Assembly: GCA_012520205.1 (NCBI GenBank)
Contig: JAAYOT010000237.1
Location: forward strand, 1-45,511
Origin: Clostridiales bacterium
GTDB taxonomy: Bacteria > Bacillota > Clostridia > Clostridiales > Clostridiaceae
Direction of reading: 5' to 3'
Length of the DNA: 45,511 bases
Under the pieces are notes generated by a model, which saw only the letters and a program-made list of their open reading frames with translations, searched no databases and had not been told where the DNA came from. A program made the position numbers and the translations under genes. Positions 18,683 through 25,639 of the stretch are shown here, piece by piece (positions within the stretch are counted from its first letter, which is position 1; every line of letters begins with the position of its first letter).

Positions 18683-18711
18683 TTGCAAAATAAAATTATT
18701 TATGTTAAGAT
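18683..18711 (+). promoter_or_regulatory. Promoter of rnpB
   Basis: TTGCAA (18683-18688), 17-base spacer, TAAGAT (18706-18711) preceded by TGT, making an extended -10. The predicted start near 18718 coincides with the 5' end of the RNase P RNA. Confidence 0.7.
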
Positions 18712-18716
18712 ACTTT

Positions 18717-19063
18717 TTGCAAGTAAGACATGCAATCGCTGCTAGACTTGATCTAGGAGAGGAAAGTCGGAGCTCCACAGGGCAGGGTGCTGGATAACGT
18801 CCAGTCAAGGCGACTTGAAGGAAAGTGCAACAGAGAGATACCGCCTTAATATTAAGGTAAGGGTGGAAAGGTGAGGTAAGAGCTCACCAGCATCATGGTG
18901 ACATGGTGGCTATGTAAACCCCACCTGGAGCAAGGCCGAATAGGGAGACATTATGGAGTTGCCCGCTCCGTCTCCGGGTGTGCCGCTTGAGCTTATTGGT
19001 AACAATAAGCCTAGATAGATGATTGCTTAATACAGAACTCCGCTTACGGCTTGCTTGCAACCA
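18717..19063 (+). ncRNA. rnpB: RNase P RNA, structural type A
   Basis: The catalytic RNA of RNase P, which matures tRNA 5' ends. Conserved blocks are present in order: GAGAGGAAAGTCGGAGCTCC, ACAGGGCAGGGTGCTGG, AGTGCAACAGAGAGATACCG, GGTAAGGGTGGAAAGGTG, GTAAACCCCACCTGGAGCAA and AGATAGATGATTGC. The P1 helix closes between 18717-18727 and 19050-19060 (11 bp, one G-U). The GGGCAGGGTGC and GGAGCAAGGCC blocks are the ancestral type A pattern of E. coli, not the type B of Bacillus. Confidence 0.96.
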
Positions 19064-19080
19064 AGCATTTATGCGGGTTT

Positions 19081-19112
19081 GGATAAGTGGGTATAGCGTT
19101 TTGCACTTATCC
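19081..19112 (+). other. Stem-loop just downstream of rnpB
   Basis: GGATAAGTG (19081-19089) pairs with CACTTATCC (19104-19112). It lies outside the P1-closed rnpB. It lacks a T-run, so it is probably a 3' trailer structure. Confidence 0.5.
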
Positions 19113-19147
19113 TTCCCTTATTAAATTTATTGAGAATAGTAAGAAAG

Positions 19148-19180
19148 AGATTATCACTTAATGATAATCTTTTTTTATTT
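19148..19180 (+). terminator. Intrinsic terminator of rnpB
   Basis: AGATTATC, loop ACTTAAT, GATAATCT, followed by seven further T. Confidence 0.88.
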
Positions 19181-19261
19181 TAGATTTTTTGAAAAATTAG
19201 CATTTAAACTAAGTAGTTAGAATAAATTTTAATAAGTTTTAAATATTAAAGGAGAGTTTAA

Positions 19262-19552
19262 ATGCAAAATTTATTTATTATTATAATTATTTCTATACTT
19301 GCGGAAAGTATATGGGAAACATTGAAAATGGTTTGGCAAAATGGGAAATTATGCATAGATAAGGTTGGTGCTTTACTTGTCTCTATACTTATAACAATAT
19401 CAACTGGTTTAGATATATTTGAGCTATTAAAAATAAATAACAAAATACCTTATCTGGGAATAATATTAACAGGAATATTAGTAAGTAGAGGTTCAAATTT
19501 TGTACATGATTTAATAGTAAAACTGACTAGTAATATTGTTAAGAAAAATTAA
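19262..19552 (+). CDS. Small membrane protein of unknown function
   Basis: 96 residues, not confidently recognised. There are three hydrophobic stretches: residues 2-15, about 37-52 (LLVSILITISTG) and about 66-80 (GIILTGILVSRG). Between the first two is a conserved-looking amphipathic segment with WETLKMVWQNGK, and near the end GSNFVHDLI. That layout resembles small phage-holin-like membrane proteins found singly in clostridial chromosomes, but I do not assign a function. The ATG follows AAAGGAGAG. It stands alone, with a terminator upstream. Confidence 0.6.
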   Translation: MQNLFIIIIISILAESIWETLKMVWQNGKLCIDKVGALLVSILITISTGLDIFELLKINNKIPYLGIILTGILVSRGSNFVHDLIVKLTSNIVKKN

Positions 19553-19584
19553 ACATAAATAATTCTTTTCATTTATGCAAATAA

Positions 19585-19611
19585 TATAATTGTTTAATAG
19601 ATATTAAACAA
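19585..19611 (+). promoter_or_regulatory. Candidate -10 with an adjoining perfect dyad upstream of the holin-family gene
   Basis: TATAAT at 19585-19590 runs into the perfect dyad TTGTTTAATA-GA-TATTAAACAA (19590-19611). That places a 10-bp palindrome at the transcription start, the usual place for a repressor operator. No clear -35 is visible. Confidence 0.45.
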
Positions 19612-19638
19612 ATTATATAAACATAGGAGGAATAATTT

Positions 19639-19992
19639 ATGGAACATAATAAGGTAGAAAGTGGTGCAATGTCATGGATCTTAAGACTTGTAATGGTAGC
19701 TGTTATTCTAGCTATTACATCTTTCTTCACTCCGGGATTTAGCATAAATGGGTTATGGTCATTTTTAATTGCAGCAGTTGTGATTACCGTATTAGATTAT
19801 TTAGTTGAAAGAATGATGGGAAGCGAAATTTCACCATTAGGAAGGGGGCTAAAAGGATTTATAATATCAGCAATAATTATATATGCTGCGCAGTTCATTG
19901 TTCCTAATATGAGGGTTTCAATGATAGGAGCATTATTAGCTGCATTAGTTATAGGAATTATAGATGCCATTATTCCAGGTAAAGCTTTTTAA
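19639..19992 (+). CDS. Phage holin-family (YvlD-like) four-helix membrane protein
   Basis: 117 residues with four hydrophobic helices (about 13-30, 37-52, 70-86 and 92-113) separated by short polar loops. The pattern and the TPGFSINGLWSFLIAA motif match the holin_4_2/YvlD family. Despite the name, the family is commonly chromosomal and linked to envelope stress rather than lysis. There are no phage genes around it. A strong AGGAGG precedes the ATG, and its own promoter-dyad and terminator make it a single-gene unit. Confidence 0.8.
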   Translation: MEHNKVESGAMSWILRLVMVAVILAITSFFTPGFSINGLWSFLIAAVVITVLDYLVERMMGSEISPLGRGLKGFIISAIIIYAAQFIVPNMRVSMIGALLAALVIGIIDAIIPGKAF

Positions 19993-20056
19993 ATTATAAT
20001 TGGCAGAAAAAGAAGGGATAATAAAGGGATAAACTACTAATTAGTTTATAAAATTT

Positions 20057-20100
20057 AACTAAACTCATAAACTTTTTCAAAGTTCATGAGTTTAGTTTTA
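20057..20100 (+). terminator. Intrinsic terminator of the holin-family gene
   Basis: A long stem (20057-20075 with 20079-20097, one mismatch) ends in a T-rich tail. Confidence 0.85.
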
Positions 20101-20115
20101 ATTTATAATATCTGT

Positions 20116-20144
20116 TTGAAATGCACTTATAAATGTGATATTAT
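20116..20144 (+). promoter_or_regulatory. Promoter of the thiT leader
   Basis: TTGAAA (20116-20121), 17-base spacer, TATTAT (20139-20144) preceded by TGA. This near-consensus promoter begins the riboswitch transcript near 20151. Confidence 0.78.
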
Positions 20145-20177
20145 ATCTTATATAAAATAAAATATAATATATATTAT

Positions 20178-20264
20178 ATGTGCTAGGGGTGCTTCGGCTG
20201 AGAAATGATTTTATCATTAACCCTTTTACCTGATATAGATAATACTAGCGTAGGGAAGCCACAA
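20178..20264 (+). promoter_or_regulatory. TPP riboswitch aptamer
   Basis: The thi-box signature is complete: GGGGTGCTTCGGCTGAGA, then ACCCTTTTACCTGAT, then ACTAGCGTAGGGAA. It binds thiamine pyrophosphate. It is followed 30 bases later by a terminator, so excess TPP should stop transcription before thiT. Confidence 0.97.
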
Positions 20265-20294
20265 ATAAGTTAAACAAATACTTATTGGTTGTAT

Positions 20295-20323
20295 GCCGTG
20301 TTCCCGCGAACACGGCTTTTTGT
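20295..20323 (+). terminator. Riboswitch-controlled terminator
   Basis: GCCGTGTTC, loop CCGC, GAACACGGC, then TTTTTGT. This 9-bp GC-rich stem is the expression platform of the TPP riboswitch. Confidence 0.93.
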
Positions 20324-20375
20324 ATTAGATAGTAAAGGTAGATACTCCTTAGCACTAATAAAAGGAGGATTTTTT

Positions 20376-20999
20376 ATGGAAATTTTAGAAAACATTAAAG
20401 GAATTATGTCCAATTGGACAAGCGTAGCTACAATAATAGGTATGCTAATAATATTTTTTGTCTTTATTAAGGTAAAAAAAGTTGAATTTACTTCAAGGCT
20501 AATGGCCCACATTGCCATAACTTTGGCTATGACTGTGGTTTTAGAGATGATAAAGATAATTCAATTACCTTTTGGAGGAAGTGCATCAATCGCGGGAATG
20601 CTTCCAATAATATTAATTTCATTAATTTATGGTCCTATTATAGGAATCTTTACAGGTTTCTTATATGGTATTTTAAATTTTATTATAGGACCAGCATATA
20701 TTTTACATCCTATACAAGTTTTATTTGATTATATACTTCCCTTTATGGCAGTAGGCTTATCAGGATTCTTTAAAAATAACAAATACATGGCCATAGCCAT
20801 AGGATTCTTTGGAATGTTTATATTCAACTTTATTGCAGGAGTAGTATTCTGGGGAAGCTATGCAGCTGATTATAATATGACACCTGTATTATATTCAATT
20901 GTATACAATGGTTCATTTATTTTGCCTGATTGTTTAATATGTATGGGGGTAGCATCTGTTATAAATATAGAAAGTCTTATTAAAAGACTTAAAATATAA
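20376..20999 (+). CDS. thiT: ThiT, thiamine-specific S component of an ECF transporter
   Basis: 207 residues from ATG 20376, 6 bases after AAGGAGG. The frame remains open upstream to 20289 but that part overlaps the riboswitch terminator and is not coding. About six membrane segments are visible. The ligand-site loop LPFGGSASIAGMLPI and the later ILHPIQVLFDYILPF are ThiT hallmarks. It binds thiamine and pairs with the shared EcfT and ATPase subunits encoded elsewhere. The TPP riboswitch confirms the substrate. Confidence 0.95.
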   Translation: MEILENIKGIMSNWTSVATIIGMLIIFFVFIKVKKVEFTSRLMAHIAITLAMTVVLEMIKIIQLPFGGSASIAGMLPIILISLIYGPIIGIFTGFLYGILNFIIGPAYILHPIQVLFDYILPFMAVGLSGFFKNNKYMAIAIGFFGMFIFNFIAGVVFWGSYAADYNMTPVLYSIVYNGSFILPDCLICMGVASVINIESLIKRLKI

Positions 21000-21026
21000 T
21001 TAAAGTAATTTAATAATGCTGAAAAT

Positions 21027-21066
21027 AAAGGGAGCTTGTTTTATGTTTATGAGACAAGCTCCCTTT
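21027..21066 (+). terminator. Terminator of thiT
   Basis: AAAGGGAGCTTGT (21027-21039) pairs with ACAAGCTCCCTTT (21054-21066). The tail is only the TTT of the 3' arm. Confidence 0.75.
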
Positions 21067-21119
21067 GATTAAGGTAGGTAAAAATAACTTTTTTAAATTT
21101 AATAAAGGACTAAAGATTA

Positions 21120-21149
21120 TTGACTTTAAATAGGAAGAAAGTTTATAGT
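21120..21149 (+). promoter_or_regulatory. Candidate promoter of the galM locus
   Basis: TTGACT (21120-21125), 18-base spacer, TATAGT (21144-21149). Confidence 0.5.
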
Positions 21150-21182
21150 TAAATTATAAGGTATTATGAAAGGGAGAGTGCT

Positions 21183-22237
21183 ATGAGAAATGAAAAGGTT
21201 TTAATAAGAATGAAGGATAACAGTGAAATTATAAGTTTCAATTTAAGAAATTCAAAGGGATTTGGAATTAATTTTATAAATTTAGGTGGAGTAATTACAG
21301 ATCTTTTAGTTCCAGATAAAAATGGAAATATAGAAAATGTAGTCTTAAAATACAAAGATATAGAATCTTATAAGGATAACCCATCTTATTACGGTGCCAT
21401 AATAGGAAGAACTGCAGGAAGGATTGCAAGTGGGACTACAGAGTTAAATGATGAAGTTTTAACTTTTAACAAAAATTATGGAGTCAATCAAGGCCATGGA
21501 GGTCCTAATGGATTTTGCTATAAAACTTTTAAGGTAGAAACCTTTGAAAGTGAAAATGAGATTGGTGCAGAATTGTCATATTTTAGTAAAGATGGAGAAG
21601 AAGCTATCCTGGAAATTTAAAGGTTAAGATAATATATACAATAAATGAGAATAATGAATTTAAGATCACTTATAAAGCAATAAGCGATAAAGATACTTTA
21701 GCTAATTTAACAAATCATTCTTACTTTAATTTAAGCGGGAATTGTAAGGAAGATATATTAAATCACTATTTATATGTAAATAGCGACTTTTTAGTAGAAT
21801 TAAATAAGAACCAAGTTCCTACCGGGAAATTACTTTATGTAGAAAATACACCTTTTGACTTTAGTGTAGCAAAGAAAATAGGAAAAGATATTGATGTGGC
21901 AGATCCACAATTAGAAATTGGACAAGGTTATGATCATCCTTGGATCTTAAATAATGAAGGGGATTTAAAATTAAAGCTATTCCACAAGGAATCAGGAAGA
22001 GTAATGGATGTATATACAAATCAAAGCTCTATAGTTCTATATTCATTAAATTTCCCAGATGATAATACTTTAGCTTGGGGAAGAAAACCAAATAGAAGAG
22101 ATGCAATTGCCATTGAAACACAAAGCCCTCCAATTGGAGAAAATAACATATTTACAAAATACTCTATACTAAGAAAAGGAGAGGAGTACTGCAAAGAAAC
22201 TATTTATAAGTTTTCTGTATTAAGCGAAGATATCTAA
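21183..22237 (+). pseudogene. galM: Aldose 1-epimerase (mutarotase) gene with a single-base frameshift
   Basis: The gene reads as two frames that join into one GalM of about 351 residues. Frame 1 runs from ATG 21183 (after GGGAGAG) to a stop at 21618-21620. The following DNA continues GalM in the next frame (VKIIYTINENNEFKI, then NLTNHSYFNLSG, then GYDHPWIL) to 22237. The break is at about 21603, where GAAGAAGCTAT stands where GAAGAAGGCTAT would encode EEGYP: one G is missing. The family interconverts alpha and beta anomers of aldoses. The rest looks intact, so this is a recent mutation or a sequencing error. Confidence 0.88.
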
Positions 22238-22259
22238 AGATTGCGAAGCAATCTTTTAC
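22236..22259 (+). terminator. Terminator of the galM locus
   Basis: AAAGATTGC, loop GAA, GCAATCTTT; the 5' arm overlaps the stop codon. Confidence 0.78.
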
Positions 22260-22346
22260 TATTGTAAATTAACTTTTTATTAATTATATCATTTTATTAG
22301 AAATATAATTATAGAATATAGAGAGCAGTATTAGAGAGGAATGATT

Positions 22347-23111
22347 ATGAATAAAGTTAATTTACATAAAGTTTTTATGGGTTTATTGTCTTTGATGAGT
22401 TCTATAATAATAGTAATAAAATTAATGTATAGTTTACCTGATGTAGTACAAAAAAGTTTATTATATATAAATCTAATAATAGCTATTATTTTCTTGCTAG
22501 ATTATATTTTTAGGATAAGTAAAAGTAAAAATATATTTAGATTTATTTTTAGTAACAAGGTAGATCTTATTTCATTAATTCCAATAATATATATTGATAA
22601 ATTATCTGCTTTTCTTATTGTAGATTATAATATAAATTTAATATTTAATTTAGTCTATCTTTTTGTACTAATTATAAAATTTAAAAATAATATAAAGTAT
22701 TTAGTAAGAGAAAATAAGTTTAACTATTTATTGATTTTAACAACCATAATAATTGTTCTAGGAGCAGTAGTTATTTCTCTTTTAGAAGAAATGTCCTTTG
22801 TAGATGCTGTTTGGTGGAGCTTTGTTACCTTTACTACAGTGGGTTATGGGGACATTTTAATAGAGAGCCCTTTAGGTAAACTTGTAGCCATATTATTAAT
22901 GACATTAGGGGTAGGCTTTATAAGCGTTACAACTAGTACAATGGCTGTATATATAATTAATAAAGAAGGTTATAAAAAACAAAAGAAGGGATATAGAGAG
23001 CATACAATTGATTTAATAAAATACAACTTAGATAATATTGATGATCTAAGTGATGAAGATTTAGAAAATATCTATTACACTTTAAAAGGGTTAAAACGTA
23101 ATAAGAAATGA
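22347..23111 (+). CDS. Potassium channel of the voltage-gated-like 6TM type
   Basis: About 254 residues. ATG 22347 is preferred over ATG 22341 because AGAGAGGA ends at 22340. There are several hydrophobic segments, then a pore loop with the K+ selectivity filter TTVGYGD (V165-G166-Y167-G168-D169) and a last inner helix (LVAILLMTLGVGFISVTTST). The segment in the S4 position lacks a regular arginine ladder, so voltage sensing is doubtful. A short charged cytoplasmic tail follows, with no RCK/TrkA domain. It is a single gene flanked by terminators. Confidence 0.9.
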   Translation: MNKVNLHKVFMGLLSLMSSIIIVIKLMYSLPDVVQKSLLYINLIIAIIFLLDYIFRISKSKNIFRFIFSNKVDLISLIPIIYIDKLSAFLIVDYNINLIFNLVYLFVLIIKFKNNIKYLVRENKFNYLLILTTIIIVLGAVVISLLEEMSFVDAVWWSFVTFTTVGYGDILIESPLGKLVAILLMTLGVGFISVTTSTMAVYIINKEGYKKQKKGYREHTIDLIKYNLDNIDDLSDEDLENIYYTLKGLKRNKK

Positions 23112-23140
23112 AAAATAGACTGCGTAGGCAGTCTATTTTA
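23112..23140 (+). terminator. Terminator of the potassium channel gene
   Basis: AAAATAGACTGC, loop GTAG, GCAGTCTATTTT: a perfect 12-bp stem with T-rich arm. Confidence 0.88.
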
Positions 23141-23191
23141 ATGTAGAATGAATGAAAATTTTTATAATTTAGTTCGCTAAATTATTTCCTA

Positions 23192-23226
23192 AATTGAAAA
23201 CTGAAAAGTGATAACTGAAAATTGAC
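23192..23226. repeat. Five heptad repeats abutting the treR stop codon
   Basis: AATTGAA, AACTGAA, AAGTGAT, AACTGAA, AATTGAC: five in-phase seven-base units ending one base before the treR stop codon. Confidence 0.8.
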
Positions 23227-23940
23227 TTAAAGTCTTTTTGCATATGTAGAAAAAATAAATTTATCGGGTCTATGTCTAGATTCTGTATATTCAAATAATG
23301 TTCCGTCATCTAAATTTACATAATTCTTAATAATTGCAACTAAATTATATTTTTTTAGTTCTAAGTATTTTTTATCACACTTAGATGCTGGCTCAACAGA
23401 AATTATTTTTTGTGCACCAGCAATTTTTAATGAAAGATTATTTTCTAAGTAATCATAAATGGAGTTTTGGGCAATATCTCTAGAAAGATCCTTAACTACA
23501 TCCTTTAAGAAATAGTTTATATCAAGTATAGTTTCTTCGCCATCAATATTTCTTGACCTAATAATGTGAAAAACTTTAGAGCTTAAAGGAAAACCAGTAA
23601 GTTTTGCAAGTTTTTCATCTACTACTATTTCTTCGAAAGTATGTATATTGGTAGAGTAAAAAACTTCATTAGTTTCGGAGGCTTCTTTAAAACTTTGAAG
23701 ACCTCCAACTAAAAATTTTAGTTGATGTTTTTCTATAATAAATACTCCTTTTCCATGAACACTAGTTACAAATCCTTCAAAGGAAAGTTTGTCTATAGCT
23801 CTTCTTACTGTATTTCTGCTGACACTAAATAGATTTGTTAGTTCTTTTTCAGAAGGAATTTTTTCGCCAGCTTTATATTCATTGGATATAATTTTATTTT
23901 TTAAGTAGTCGTATATTTCTGTGTATTTAATTTGTTTCAT
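23227..23940 (-). CDS. treR: GntR/HutC-family trehalose operon repressor TreR
   Basis: 237 residues. The N-terminal GntR winged helix (KEKxLTNLFSVSRNTVRRAI region, about residues 10-70) is followed by a UTRA ligand-binding domain (about 90-235). TreR senses trehalose-6-phosphate and releases DNA. The ATG follows AAAGGAGAA on the minus strand. It is divergent from treP-treC, and two TGTTTAAACA operators, which match the TreR-type TGTNTANACA pattern, lie in the intergenic region. Confidence 0.92.
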   Translation of the reverse strand: MKQIKYTEIYDYLKNKIISNEYKAGEKIPSEKELTNLFSVSRNTVRRAIDKLSFEGFVTSVHGKGVFIIEKHQLKFLVGGLQSFKEASETNEVFYSTNIHTFEEIVVDEKLAKLTGFPLSSKVFHIIRSRNIDGEETILDINYFLKDVVKDLSRDIAQNSIYDYLENNLSLKIAGAQKIISVEPASKCDKKYLELKKYNLVAIIKNYVNLDDGTLFEYTESRHRPDKFIFSTYAKRL

Positions 23941-24030
23941 AGAATAACAGTTCTCCTTTAAAGAATAATATAAATCTATTATATCATTTAAAATTAAAAA
24001 TAAAAATTAAAGAAATACAAAAAATATTAA

Positions 24031-24046
24031 AAACATGTTTAAACAA
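24031..24046. promoter_or_regulatory. TreR operator 1
   Basis: First copy of AAACATGTTTAAACAA, containing the perfect palindrome TGTTTAAACA. It lies immediately upstream of the treP -35 box. Confidence 0.8.
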
Positions 24047-24049
24047 CTA

Positions 24050-24078
24050 TTGACAAACATGTTTAAACAAGGTATACT
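24050..24078 (+). promoter_or_regulatory. treP promoter with TreR operator 2 in the spacer
   Basis: TTGACA (24050-24055), 17-base spacer, TATACT (24073-24078): a near-perfect SigA promoter. The second copy of AAACATGTTTAAACAA (24055-24070) fills the spacer, 24 bases from copy 1. A repressor bound there would block RNA polymerase. Confidence 0.9.
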
Positions 24079-24123
24079 GTAATCGTAATCAAAAATATTA
24101 ATATTATATACGAGGTGAAGAGA

Positions 24124-25584
24124 ATGGGTAAATTTAAACAAGAAGCCTTAGACCTATTAAAACTTGTAGGGGGAAAAGAAAATATTGCAAGTTTGAGTCA
24201 TTGTGTGACAAGGTTAAGGTTTGTACTAAAGGATGAAGGAAAAGCAAAAGTTAAAGATATTGAAAAATTACCATCAGTAAAAGGTACCTTTACTAACGCA
24301 GGTCAATTCCAAGTTATAATTGGAAATCAAGTGAAAGCATTTTATGATGATTTTGTAGAGGTATCAGGTGTTCAGGGTGTATCAAAAGAAGAGGCTAAAA
24401 AAGCAGCTCAACAGAACATGTCATTTTTACAAAGGCTAATAAGTGGACTAGCTGAAATCTTTGTTCCAATATTACCAGCAATTATAACAGGTGGTTTAAT
24501 ACTAGGTTTTAGAAATGTTATCGGAGACATGAAGGTCTTTGGAGATGGAACTCAAGCCCTTACAGATTTATACCCAGTATTAGCTGAAATTCATAGTTTC
24601 TTATGGATATTAGGAGAAGCTATATTCCACTTCTTACCGGTAGCAATAACTTGGTCAACCGTTAAAAAGTTTGGTGGGTCAGAAATTTTAGGAATTGTAC
24701 TAGGAATTACTTTAGTATCACCACAACTTTTAAATGCTTATGGTTATGCAGCAGCGGTACAAGAAGGAACTGTTCCATTCTGGGATTTTGGATTATTTAC
24801 AATTGATAAGGTTGGATATCAAGCACAGGTAATTCCAGCAATGTTATCTGGAATCTTGCTAAGTAAAATAGAACTTTCATTACGTAAGTACATTCCAGAT
24901 GTATTAAAAATGATCATCATACCATTTGTAACATTATTAGTAACGCTATTATTATCTTATATAATTATAGGACCAGTATCAAGAGTACTTGGTGACAACA
25001 TCGCCCTTGTATTTAATTATTTATTAACAGGACCATTAAAGTTACTTGGAGCAGTTATTTATGGATTATTATATGCACCATTAGTAATTACAGGATTACA
25101 CCATACATTTATAGCTGTAGATTTACAACTTATTGCAAATAATGGAGGAACAATGATATGGCCTCTTATAGCTTTAAGTAATATAGCTCAAGGATCAGCA
25201 GCAGTTGCAATGTTAATTATCTATAAAAATAATGCAAGACTTAAGTCTGTAGCAGCATCAGCTGGTATTTCAGCATGGCTTGGAGTTACTGAACCTGCAA
25301 TGTTTGGTGTTAACTTAAAATACAAATATCCCTTCTATGCAGCACTAATTGGATCAGCAGCTGCAGCAGTTATATCAATACTAACTGGAGTATTAGCTAA
25401 CTCAATTGGTATAGGAGGATTACCAGGATTCTTAGCAATTCAACCTCAATATTGGTTACAATTTATAATTTCTATGATAGTTGCAATAATAGTTCCTGCT
25501 GCTTTAACCTTTGTATTTGATAAAAAGTATGCAAAAGATTATGATGAATTAGTTGAGGCAAAAGAATCTGCAACAATGAATTAA
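24124..25584 (+). CDS. treP: Trehalose-specific PTS enzyme IIBC
   Basis: About 487 residues from ATG 24124, 6 bases after GAGGTG. The IIB domain (1-80) has the phospho-acceptor Cys in SHCVTRLRF (C27). The IIC domain (about 105-480) has about ten membrane segments and the sugar-site motif GVTEPAMFGVN. There is no IIA domain, so it must use a shared glucose-type IIA from elsewhere. It imports trehalose as trehalose-6-phosphate, the substrate of treC downstream. The two TreR boxes at its promoter settle the sugar assignment. Confidence 0.95.
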   Translation: MGKFKQEALDLLKLVGGKENIASLSHCVTRLRFVLKDEGKAKVKDIEKLPSVKGTFTNAGQFQVIIGNQVKAFYDDFVEVSGVQGVSKEEAKKAAQQNMSFLQRLISGLAEIFVPILPAIITGGLILGFRNVIGDMKVFGDGTQALTDLYPVLAEIHSFLWILGEAIFHFLPVAITWSTVKKFGGSEILGIVLGITLVSPQLLNAYGYAAAVQEGTVPFWDFGLFTIDKVGYQAQVIPAMLSGILLSKIELSLRKYIPDVLKMIIIPFVTLLVTLLLSYIIIGPVSRVLGDNIALVFNYLLTGPLKLLGAVIYGLLYAPLVITGLHHTFIAVDLQLIANNGGTMIWPLIALSNIAQGSAAVAMLIIYKNNARLKSVAASAGISAWLGVTEPAMFGVNLKYKYPFYAALIGSAAAAVISILTGVLANSIGIGGLPGFLAIQPQYWLQFIISMIVAIIVPAALTFVFDKKYAKDYDELVEAKESATMN

Positions 25585-25590
25585 TTTAAA

Positions 25591-25615
25591 GTGGTTGTAG
25601 CTTCGCTGCAACCAC
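25591..25615 (+). terminator. Intercistronic hairpin between treP and treC
   Basis: GTGGTTGTAGC, loop TTC, GCTGCAACCAC: an 11-bp stem with one G-U. It lacks a clean T-run, so it likely attenuates or stabilises rather than stops transcription into treC. Confidence 0.65.
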
Positions 25616-25639
25616 CTATTATTTTTAAGAGGTGAAATT

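Noticed and set aside
19639-19992. Holin-family gene as a sign of a prophage
   Set aside because: No capsid, integrase, terminase, endolysin or attachment repeats nearby; the YvlD-like family is commonly chromosomal.
20289-20375. N-terminal extension of ThiT
   Set aside because: It lies within the riboswitch terminator and upstream of the AAGGAGG ribosome site.
21590-21620. Programmed frameshift in galM
   Set aside because: No heptameric slippery site or downstream stimulatory structure at the break, and GalM is not known to be recoded; a one-base deletion is simpler.
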